DNA from: CAYSBE01 sp964429245
GTDB taxonomy: Bacteria; Bacteroidota; Bacteroidia; UKL13-3
Direction of reading: 5' to 3'
Length of the DNA stretch: 23,622 nucleotides
NCBI GenBank assembly: GCA_964429245.1
Contig: CAYSBE010000029.1
Coordinates: 1 to 23,622, forward strand
How positions within the stretch are numbered: position 1 is the first letter of the stretch; each line of letters starts with the position of its first letter. Shown in pieces: positions 8,058 to 14,840 of the stretch. The translations under genes and the position numbers were made by a program. The notes under the pieces are model-generated. The model ran no database searches. It was not told the origin of the DNA and saw only the letters and a list, made by a program, of their open reading frames with translations.

Positions 8058-8321
8058 TTATAAAATTTGCAAGGTATGTGCCGATTAGTCCTTGTATTAA
8101 GCATATTATGTAATAACAAACATAAAAAAGAATATCCTACTTTAATCCGATTCTAATTGTAAAATTTTCAAATTCAGATGATTATAAGCTTTGGTTTATA
8201 AAACATTTAATGTAATAATTAGTCGTATGAATTTGTATTGACTCATACATTTTATTGAACGTAATGCTAAAACTATTTATAAAGGAGTAACATATGCATT
8301 CATAGTAAAGTATTCAATCTA
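8058..8321. other. AT-rich intergenic region with no gene seen
   Basis: This stretch separates the start of the minus-strand lipoprotein gene from the promoter of the SRP RNA. It is very AT-rich on both strands. Only trivially short frames occur, including a three-codon one at 8294 preceded by an AAGGAG. I found no further structured element. Confidence 0.5.
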
Positions 8322-8352
8322 TTTGCTTGATGGTAAAAAAAAGTTAGTTTTG
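8322..8352 (+). promoter_or_regulatory. promoter of the SRP RNA gene
   Basis: TTTG (8322-8325), a spacer of exactly 19 bp and TAGTTTTG (8345-8352) match the Bacteroidota primary sigma consensus perfectly. The predicted first base of the RNA (about 8358) lies 6 bp after the -7 box, which independently supports both calls. Confidence 0.8.
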
Positions 8353-8357
8353 CTCCC

Positions 8358-8447
8358 GGCAGGCCTGCACTAGCAGCTCCCTCTAATCCCCCAGGACAGG
8401 AATGTAGCAAGGGCATGAGGTTGTAGCGCTGAGATGTATGGCTTGCC
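8358..8447 (+). ncRNA. ffs: signal recognition particle RNA (bacterial small, 4.5S type)
   Basis: The conserved apical domain CAGGACAGGAATGTAGCA (8392-8409) contains the GGAA tetraloop and the AGCA internal-loop strand that bind the Ffh M domain. The ends pair: GGCAGGCC at 8358 with GGCTTGCC ending at 8447. The flanking strands CTCCCTC and GAGG-type segments continue the hairpin, giving a single helix of about 90 nt. With Ffh it targets nascent membrane and secreted proteins to the Sec translocon. A run of six T (8448-8453) follows the closing stem and probably terminates transcription, just at the 3' end of the convergent YehS-like gene. The base pair closing the tetraloop is A-U here rather than the usual C-G. 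End positions may be off by a few bases. Confidence 0.85.
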
Positions 8448-8455
8448 TTTTTTGT

Positions 8456-8710
8456 TTAATCCGCTTTTTCGATATCCGTTTTGGGATTTTCTTCCTTCAC
8501 ACCTCTTTTATAAATAATCAGGCCATTCAGAAAATTCCGTAAAATCTGGTCCCCCAACGGCTTGAAGTTCGGGTGATCTTCGCTGCGAAAAAATGCTGTG
8601 AGCTCACTGGTGGTAATTTTAAAATCAACCAAACTAAGTATTTCAACAATATGCTCATTGCGCAAATGCAATGCCACACGTAGTTTTTTTAAGATGTCGT
8701 TATTACTCAT
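8456..8710 (-). CDS. half-length YehS-like protein (DUF1456 family)
   Basis: The 84-residue protein matches the second repeat of E. coli YehS (DUF1456). Shared features are DILKKLRVALHLRNEHIVEIL, the segment TTSELTAFFRSEDHPNF and GDQILRNFLNGL. YehS itself is about 155 residues with two such repeats, so this is a single-repeat version. The family's function is unknown. The repeat is predicted helical and cytosolic. The gene begins 8 bp after the stop of the PNGase F-like gene, so the two are probably co-transcribed. Its stop codon lies 8 bp beyond the 3' end of the convergent SRP RNA, next to that gene's T-run. No truncation scar is visible. Confidence 0.85.
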   Translation of the reverse strand: MSNNDILKKLRVALHLRNEHIVEILSLVDFKITTSELTAFFRSEDHPNFKPLGDQILRNFLNGLIIYKRGVKEENPKTDIEKAD

Positions 8711-8718
8711 TGCCGTTT

Positions 8719-10914
8719 CTATTTTACAACCGGAAGCTTACGGTATGTAAAGTTACCATTGGCATCGCGTATTTCAAACACATAAATTCCCTGTGGTAAA
8801 TCAGTGAGCGAAATTTGGGTTTCTTGGTTGTTTATCGCAATGGTTTTTACCAGCTTTCCATCAATGGTCATAATATTAACCTGATTGATATACGTGTGTT
8901 TGCTGCTCAGGGTTACATATTCGTTGGCAGGTGATGGAAACAGACTGATATCATTTGTATTGGTGGGTAGTTCAGATTTTCCTACCGGAAATTGCGAGGT
9001 GAAATTGAACTCAAGAAAAGTACCGAAATCAGAATTAAAAGTGCGCAATATTTGTATTGGCATTTGTGCAGTCACAAATCTGACTGTTCCGCTACCTTCA
9101 CTTTGCTGTGCCCAAAAACTTAATCCATTTTTGCCGCTGTCTTCAAAACGGAAGGTAAAGCAACCTGCTGTATGTTCAAAGGTGTCGCGATGAAGGGTAA
9201 ATGCTTGGGTAAACGACTTAGAGAATAATAATACCCCTTCATTGTTTCTAAGGGTGTAATTGTTTTGCTCAGGTCGATTATTTGTACGTGTTTCAATTAT
9301 AAATTTTAGTGGCAATGTTTGCGGTTTTACAAATGCAGTTTTTAGGATATTGTTGGTTGCATTTCCATCATTTGCACCATTTACATTTACCAACGTAACA
9401 GTGAAAGTGTTGTTGGTGTTATTGGCAGGCCAAAACAACCAAGGTAAGGTAATTTCAACTTCTTTGTCTGCTTCTAAGTTTCCTTTCCAATTAAATTCTT
9501 GCTCGGTTCCATCTCCAATTTTATAATGAATAAGCGCTTGGGTGATGGGCGTTTTACCAAAGTTCTTCAATACCACTTTGGCATTGTCGCAAATTGGATT
9601 GGTGCGGTTATGCCAAAAGTTACTGGTGGGCGCTTTGATGTCTTCAATGCCACCATCTAATTCGTAATTATACTCATTATAGTAAATGAGTTGTACGCCA
9701 ATATTGTAGGATGCGTCACCGTTGGCAATAAATGCTTCCATGTCCATATCAAATGTATTGGTACTTCCAGGGGCTACATTTAAGGCATATTCGTAAACGG
9801 GAACTTTCTCACCCGGGCACCAGTTAGAGCGATCATAAATCCACGTGCCGGGTTGGTTGATAATGGCATTTTTGCCGCAATCATCTTTCCATACAGCTTG
9901 TGTTGCAAATAATGAGCCGTTGAGTTTTAGAAAATAATTTTTTGAGCAAAATTCTGAACATCCCTGGCTGCTTTCGGCACCATGTCCGGTGATGTACACT
10001 TTTGCTTTTACATATTTGGCATCAGCAGGTACGGTAAATGTTTTTGGTGTGAGGTAGTTTTCAATCGAATTATTTGCCCTGCCATAAGGGAATCCGCCAT
10101 TGTATACATTTTCAACTTGTATTGCATCTCTGGCAGGCTCTCCTTCAACCATAAATACATCCATGGTGGCAGTAAAGCCATATGAATATCCTTGGTATTG
10201 GATACGTAATTGAACGGAGTCGTTTAATAAGGATGCATAATCAGTAATGTCATAAACATAGTCATACTTAAATGTTTTGGGAAAACTTGCAGCATATGGA
10301 GAAATAAAACGGCCAATTTCAATATCATTAATTACTTCAAATACATTGTAGTATGGCGTGTTTTGTAAAACAATTTTATTGGTTTCAGGCACCCAAACCG
10401 AATCTGTTTTTACACCGGCTGTATCAAAGGTATATTGATAAAATGCGGCAGGCCACACCCGCAGTGAGTCTGTTGGTTTGGTTGGAAACTGTGGGTCGTT
10501 GTACAATACCACCAACAATTGTGTAGTTGCTACCAAGTTTGCTTGTTTGGTTGTGGCATTAAATACATTGTTATAAGTGGTATCGGTGCTGTAAAGAACA
10601 GAATCTTTTACTTGACCATTCACCCTAAAGTTTGGCGCTTGCAACAAAGTTGAATCCAACTTGCCGGTTCTTTGCCTTGCAAATAACCTTATGGTATAAT
10701 CCCACTCACATTGCCCATTGCTTAAACAGCCTAGTGTGTATTTTAGCCAAATTCGCTGCGATTTAGGTGTAGCTGGATCTACATACACCCATTGGTCAAA
10801 ATTGCCATATCGGTTCATATGGAAATTATTGAATACATTTATTTTGGTAGTATCGCCCACAGCAGCTTGTAATTGAGAAGCGGCCAGCAAAAAGATAAAT
10901 AATAATTTTTTCAT
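8719..10914 (-). CDS. secreted PNGase F-like protein with T9SS sorting domain
   Basis: The 731-residue protein has a signal peptide (MKKLLFIFLLAASQLQA). It then carries the two domains of peptide-N4-(N-acetyl-beta-glucosaminyl)asparagine amidase F (N-glycanase N and C domains, about residues 35-255 and 290-430). Diagnostic segments are CEWDYT (69-74), EIGRFISPY (199-207), TGHGAESSQGCSEFC (309-323), DDCGKN and YDRSNWCPG (360-368). Asp72 and Glu199 probably correspond to catalytic Asp60 and Glu118 of PNGase F. A CARDB-like beta domain follows (about 440-530), then a beta region and a type A T9SS sorting domain (about 655-731) starting ISLFPSPANEYVTL. It would be exported and anchored at the surface or released, and may remove N-glycans from glycoproteins. 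Many family relatives are untested, so enzymatic activity is inferred. The half-length yehS gene follows 8 bp downstream. Confidence 0.88.
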   Translation of the reverse strand: MKKLLFIFLLAASQLQAAVGDTTKINVFNNFHMNRYGNFDQWVYVDPATPKSQRIWLKYTLGCLSNGQCEWDYTIRLFARQRTGKLDSTLLQAPNFRVNGQVKDSVLYSTDTTYNNVFNATTKQANLVATTQLLVVLYNDPQFPTKPTDSLRVWPAAFYQYTFDTAGVKTDSVWVPETNKIVLQNTPYYNVFEVINDIEIGRFISPYAASFPKTFKYDYVYDITDYASLLNDSVQLRIQYQGYSYGFTATMDVFMVEGEPARDAIQVENVYNGGFPYGRANNSIENYLTPKTFTVPADAKYVKAKVYITGHGAESSQGCSEFCSKNYFLKLNGSLFATQAVWKDDCGKNAIINQPGTWIYDRSNWCPGEKVPVYEYALNVAPGSTNTFDMDMEAFIANGDASYNIGVQLIYYNEYNYELDGGIEDIKAPTSNFWHNRTNPICDNAKVVLKNFGKTPITQALIHYKIGDGTEQEFNWKGNLEADKEVEITLPWLFWPANNTNNTFTVTLVNVNGANDGNATNNILKTAFVKPQTLPLKFIIETRTNNRPEQNNYTLRNNEGVLLFSKSFTQAFTLHRDTFEHTAGCFTFRFEDSGKNGLSFWAQQSEGSGTVRFVTAQMPIQILRTFNSDFGTFLEFNFTSQFPVGKSELPTNTNDISLFPSPANEYVTLSSKHTYINQVNIMTIDGKLVKTIAINNQETQISLTDLPQGIYVFEIRDANGNFTYRKLPVVK

Positions 10915-10993
10915 GAAATCAGCTTTATAATTATGCGAATTAAATCAATTGTTTGTCAAAATGAATTGTAGAAAATAAAACCTTACTTGCAAG

Positions 10994-11938
10994 TTACACA
11001 ATACCCAAATCAAACATATCAGCAATGTACTCACCTGTAGCATCGATGTATTCATCTTCTGTTTGGTTAATGGTATCAAAATCAATTTCAGCAGGAATCT
11101 CTATGTTTTCAATCAAGTATTGATACGTTCTAATGATAACCCATGGGGTTCCAATTCCCAATGTAAAAATGAGTATCAGTAAGTTTGTAAAGTACAACCC
11201 AAAAATAGAAGAGCCTGAATAGTTGCCATTTAGTGGGTGCCGATTATCGCCTTGTTTCACAATGACATTGTTGGCAAAATATTCCATCCACTCTTTGCGG
11301 TACCAAAACCAATAAATACCAAGCGTAAGAAAACTCAACACAGTGCCTTTTATTTGGATAATAAACAAGTCAAAGCCATTGCCGGTATATTCAAATTTAA
11401 GGTTGCCAAAGCGTAAGTTTTCGATTATGTAGGTTCGCAATCTGCTAATAAACCAACTGCTGTAAATACCAAATGTGAGAACAGTAAGTAAATATCCCAC
11501 CACAAAATCAGTGTAGAGTTGCCAGCGTTCACCACGGTATCCCATATGAATGCCACGCCATGTAGTGCGGGCAGCGCGATACCGAAGTGCCCCGTGCACA
11601 GCTAGCGGGATGATAGCAAGAATGGAAAGTCCCGCTAACATAAACACTGAAACCTGTAAGTTGATGTTTTTAGTGAATTTAGCATAGGCAAGTAAGCTGT
11701 AAAATAAAATGGCAACAATCAGCAATTTGATGTATGCCCGAAATATTTCTTTTCCTGTACCGGTAAATTCAAAAGGGGTATCGTTAATCAACGTGTTGCG
11801 CCAGTAAAATTTTATTGTTTTCACCCGAGCCCAAGGATAGTAGAAGCCAATGGTCACAATATTTAATAGCCAATTGGTTAGGAGTAAACCCAATAATTCA
11901 CCGCCTTTCCCTATAAATTGAAGTTTATTTTGGTTCAT
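10994..11938 (-). CDS. YjgN-type multi-pass membrane protein (DUF898)
   Basis: The 314-residue inner-membrane protein matches the YjgN/DUF898 family. It has repeated units in which FxGxGxELfxxxLxNxLLxxxTxGxYxPW is the hallmark; here FIGKGGELLGLLLTNWLLNIVTIGFYYPWARV, followed by NTLINDTPFEFTGTGKE. Variants recur (YTDFVVGYLLTVLTFGIYSSW, LRFGNLKFEYTGNGFDLF and TNLLILIFTLGIGTPWVI). About six to eight membrane helices are expected. I placed the start at 11938 because this Met directly precedes the first conserved motif; the extension to 11989 adds 17 unconserved residues. The function of the family is unknown. It is divergent from the aconitase gene, with 183 bp between the two starts. Confidence 0.88.
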   Translation of the reverse strand: MNQNKLQFIGKGGELLGLLLTNWLLNIVTIGFYYPWARVKTIKFYWRNTLINDTPFEFTGTGKEIFRAYIKLLIVAILFYSLLAYAKFTKNINLQVSVFMLAGLSILAIIPLAVHGALRYRAARTTWRGIHMGYRGERWQLYTDFVVGYLLTVLTFGIYSSWFISRLRTYIIENLRFGNLKFEYTGNGFDLFIIQIKGTVLSFLTLGIYWFWYRKEWMEYFANNVIVKQGDNRHPLNGNYSGSSIFGLYFTNLLILIFTLGIGTPWVIIRTYQYLIENIEIPAEIDFDTINQTEDEYIDATGEYIADMFDLGIV

Positions 11939-12121
11939 GTTCAATGGTATTGTTTTAACAACGCTATAAAAAAATATTGAACTTACCAATTATAATGATT
12001 TTAAAGGTTTATGGAGATTGTACCAAATAAAAAATCAGCCTATGAATTGATAATTGGTTTAGCTAAATTGCGCCCACTTTTAATAGACATAGTTCTTCAA
12101 TTAATTACCAAATAAATAGAT

Positions 12122-14389
12122 ATGACGTTTGATTTAGACATGATTAAAGCCGTTTACGCACGCATGGACGAGCGCATTGCAGCGGCACGTAAAGTGGTGA
12201 ATAAGCCACTAACACTTACCGAGAAAATTTTATATAGCCACCTTACCGAAGGCAATGCGAGCAAAGCTTTTAATCGTGGTAAAGATTATGTGGATTTTGG
12301 TCCTGATCGTGTAGCTATGCAAGATGCAACAGCCCAAATGGCTTTATTGCAATTTATGCAAGCAGGTAGACCCAAAGTAGCTGTTCCATCTACTGTGCAT
12401 TGCGATCATTTGATAAATGCTAAAGTGGAAGCAAAACAAGACTTAGCATTTGCTAACGAAGAAAGTAAAGAAGTATTTGATTTTTTAAGTTCTGTTTCCA
12501 ACAAATATGGGATAGGATTTTGGAAACCCGGAGCAGGTATTATACATCAAGTAGTGTTAGAAAATTATGCTTTCCCGGGTGGAATGATGATTGGTACAGA
12601 TTCTCACACCGTAAATGCAGGAGGATTAGGAATGTTAGCCATTGGAGTTGGCGGAGCTGATGCGTGTGATGTGATGGCTGGTCTTCCATGGGAACTGAAG
12701 TTTCCTAAATTAATTGGAGTAAAACTAACCGGTAAATTAAATGGCTGGACTTCTCCTAAAGATGTAATTTTAAAGGTAGCCGGCATTCTTACTGTTAAAG
12801 GTGGAACCGGTGCTATTGTTGAATACTTTGGCGACGGTGCCACCAGCATGAGCTGTACCGGAAAAGGAACCATTTGTAATATGGGTGCCGAAATTGGGGC
12901 CACTACTTCTACATTCGGATACGATGAAAGCATGGAAAGGTATTTGCGTGCTACAGGAAGAGCTGATGTTGCTGACCTAGCCAATACAATTAAACAACAT
13001 TTAACTGCTGATGCTGAATGTTACGCTAATCCTGAGCAATACTTTGATCAAGTGATTGAACTGAATTTATCTGAATTAGAGCCTCATATTAATGGACCAT
13101 TTACACCCGATTTAGCAACGCCAATTTCAAAAATGAAAGAAGTAGCTGCAGCTAATGGTTGGCCTACCAATATTGAAGTAGGATTAATTGGAAGTTGTAC
13201 CAATTCTAGCTACGAAGACATTTCAAGGGCTGCGAGTTTAGCAAAACAAGTGGCAAACAAAAACTTGAAAACCAAAGCTGAATTTACCATCACACCGGGT
13301 AGTGAGCAAGTTCGTTATACCATTGAAAGGGATGGCTTTATTGATACGTTTCATAAAATTGGGGCAACCGTATTTGCAAATGCCTGCGGACCATGTATTG
13401 GAATGTGGACCAGGATGGGTGCAGAGAAAAAAGAGAAAAATTCCATCATTCATTCTTTTAACAGAAATTTTGCAGCCCGTCAAGATGGCAATCCAAATAC
13501 ACACGCTTTTGTGGCAAGTCCCGAAATTACAACTGCAATAGCTATTGCCGGACGATTAGATTTTAATCCACTTACTGATACGTTAACCAATGAAAATGGC
13601 GAACAAGTCATGTTAGATGAACCTACAGGGATGGAATTACCTCCAAAAGGTTTTGATGTGGAAGATGCCGGTTATCAAGCTCCGGCCGCTGATGGCAGTG
13701 GTGTTCAGGTGAACGTTTCTCCAACAAGTGCCAGGTTGCAATTACTTGACCCGTTTGCAGCGTGGGAAGGAAAAGATTTATTTGGGTTACGTTTATTAAT
13801 TAAAGCTAAAGGGAAATGTACCACTGACCATATCAGTATGGCAGGACCTTGGTTAAAGTTCCGCGGACATTTGGATAATATTTCAAACAATATGTTGATT
13901 GGTGCTATCAATGCGTTCAACGATAAAGCCAATTCGGTTAAAAACCAATTGAACGGAACGTATGACGAAGTTCCCAAAGTGCAAAGAATGTATAAAGCTG
14001 CCGGTGAATTTAGTATTGTTGTTGGCGAAGAAAATTATGGCGAGGGAAGTTCACGAGAGCACGCAGCCATGGAGCCACGTCACTTAGGTGTGCGTGCTGT
14101 ATTGGTAAAATCATTTGCCCGCATACACGAAACCAACTTGAAAAAACAAGGCATGCTTGCGCTTACTTTTGCCGATAAAGAAGATTATAACAAAATTCAA
14201 GAAGATGATAATATCGATATCATCGGACTTACATCGTTTGCGCCTAATACTCCGCTTGCATTGGTTCTGAACCATGCAGACGGAAGCCGTGATGAAATCA
14301 AAGTAAACCACACCTACAACGCTCAGCAAATTGAGTGGTTCAAAGCAGGTGGTGCGCTAAATATCATTCGTGCCAGTGTAGCTAAGTAA
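12122..14389 (+). CDS. acnA: aconitate hydratase (mitochondrial-type)
   Basis: The 755-residue cytosolic enzyme interconverts citrate and isocitrate in the TCA cycle with a [4Fe-4S] cluster. Cluster cysteines are Cys359 (GSCTNSSYED), Cys422 and Cys425 (NACGPCIGMW), with the same spacing as in mitochondrial aconitase. Other motifs are TVHCDHLI, GTDSHTVNAGGLGMLAIGVGG, CTTDHISMAGPWLKFRG and GEENYGEGSSREHAAMEPR. Length and motif order are closer to eukaryotic mitochondrial aconitase than to E. coli AcnA (about 890 residues) or AcnB, as is usual in Bacteroidota. The start follows an A/T-rich leader without a Shine-Dalgarno site. It appears to be monocistronic, ending in the terminator at 14412-14440. 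Confidence 0.97.
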   Translation: MTFDLDMIKAVYARMDERIAAARKVVNKPLTLTEKILYSHLTEGNASKAFNRGKDYVDFGPDRVAMQDATAQMALLQFMQAGRPKVAVPSTVHCDHLINAKVEAKQDLAFANEESKEVFDFLSSVSNKYGIGFWKPGAGIIHQVVLENYAFPGGMMIGTDSHTVNAGGLGMLAIGVGGADACDVMAGLPWELKFPKLIGVKLTGKLNGWTSPKDVILKVAGILTVKGGTGAIVEYFGDGATSMSCTGKGTICNMGAEIGATTSTFGYDESMERYLRATGRADVADLANTIKQHLTADAECYANPEQYFDQVIELNLSELEPHINGPFTPDLATPISKMKEVAAANGWPTNIEVGLIGSCTNSSYEDISRAASLAKQVANKNLKTKAEFTITPGSEQVRYTIERDGFIDTFHKIGATVFANACGPCIGMWTRMGAEKKEKNSIIHSFNRNFAARQDGNPNTHAFVASPEITTAIAIAGRLDFNPLTDTLTNENGEQVMLDEPTGMELPPKGFDVEDAGYQAPAADGSGVQVNVSPTSARLQLLDPFAAWEGKDLFGLRLLIKAKGKCTTDHISMAGPWLKFRGHLDNISNNMLIGAINAFNDKANSVKNQLNGTYDEVPKVQRMYKAAGEFSIVVGEENYGEGSSREHAAMEPRHLGVRAVLVKSFARIHETNLKKQGMLALTFADKEDYNKIQEDDNIDIIGLTSFAPNTPLALVLNHADGSRDEIKVNHTYNAQQIEWFKAGGALNIIRASVAK

Positions 14390-14411
14390 TTGTTTCATTC
14401 ACATAACTTGT

Positions 14412-14440
14412 AAAAGCGGCCTTCGGGCCGCTTTTTTTTT
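14412..14440 (+). terminator. intrinsic terminator after aconitase
   Basis: GCGGCC (14416-14421), a TTCG tetraloop and GGCCGC (14426-14431) form a perfect GC stem extended by A-T pairs. Nine T (14432-14440) follow. It lies 23 bp after the aconitase stop and is the strongest terminator in the window. Confidence 0.93.
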
Positions 14441-14507
14441 GAAACTGCTTTTGTTTTTTCATAAATTGCCTATTTAAGCAACACTAACAACATCAAATAA
14501 AGTTAAT

Positions 14508-14696
14508 ATGAAATATGAAATTTTGGTTTATGTATTGTTCATCGCACTAATGATTACTGGTGTAGTAATAACTATTTTACATATTGGCAATGGATATCAA
14601 ATAATGTTTTATGGTTTTATTATTCTAGGAGCCTATCATTCGTGGATTATTGAGCGATTAAAAAAACGAATTAAAGAGCTTGAAAGAAATCAATAA
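14508..14696 (+). CDS. small hypothetical two-helix membrane protein
   Basis: The 62-residue product has two hydrophobic stretches (about residues 5-25 and 30-47), then a basic and acidic helical tail (ERLKKRIKELERNQ). It therefore looks like a small inner-membrane protein with a cytosolic tail. The ATG is preceded by an A-rich leader. I do not recognise a family. It sits between the aconitase terminator and the structured element at 14697. Codon choice and the amphipathic tail look genuine, but with such a short frame in AT-rich DNA chance cannot be excluded. Confidence 0.5.
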   Translation: MKYEILVYVLFIALMITGVVITILHIGNGYQIMFYGFIILGAYHSWIIERLKKRIKELERNQ

Positions 14697-14768
14697 CAAC
14701 ACTTCCTTGTCACGGGCGGCATCCCGCCTTGAGGGACAGGCAATCCATGACAACGGGAAGGAAGTTTG
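14697..14768. repeat. GC-rich REP-like stem-loop element
   Basis: An imperfect inverted repeat of about 70 bp stands out from its AT-rich surroundings. Outer arms are ACTTCC (14701-14706) with GGAAGT (14760-14765), and TTGTCA (14707-14712) with TGACAA (14748-14753). An inner hairpin GGCGG (14715-14719), loop CATC, CCGCC (14724-14728) sits inside. It starts directly after the stop of the small membrane protein gene, so it may serve as its 3' end, or be a dispersed palindromic (REP/MITE-type) repeat. Copies elsewhere in the genome cannot be seen from here. Confidence 0.5.
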
Positions 14769-14824
14769 TTATGCATATAAACGAGTTAGGGGTAAGGCAA
14801 AAAAGCACATCATTATTAATTCAT

Positions 14825-14832
14825 TATCTTTG
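14825..14832 (+). promoter_or_regulatory. candidate -7 box for the DUF262 gene
   Basis: TATCTTTG matches TAnnTTTG and lies 8 bp before the ATG at 14841, which predicts a leader of only a few bases. No TTG or TTTG is found 18-20 bp upstream, so a -33 element is not evident. Confidence 0.4.
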
Positions 14833-14840
14833 ACGATACA

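Noticed and set aside
8284..8302. AAGGAG followed by ATG at 8294, suggesting a small gene
   Set aside because: The frame has three codons (M-H-S) before a stop, and Bacteroidota rarely rely on Shine-Dalgarno sites.
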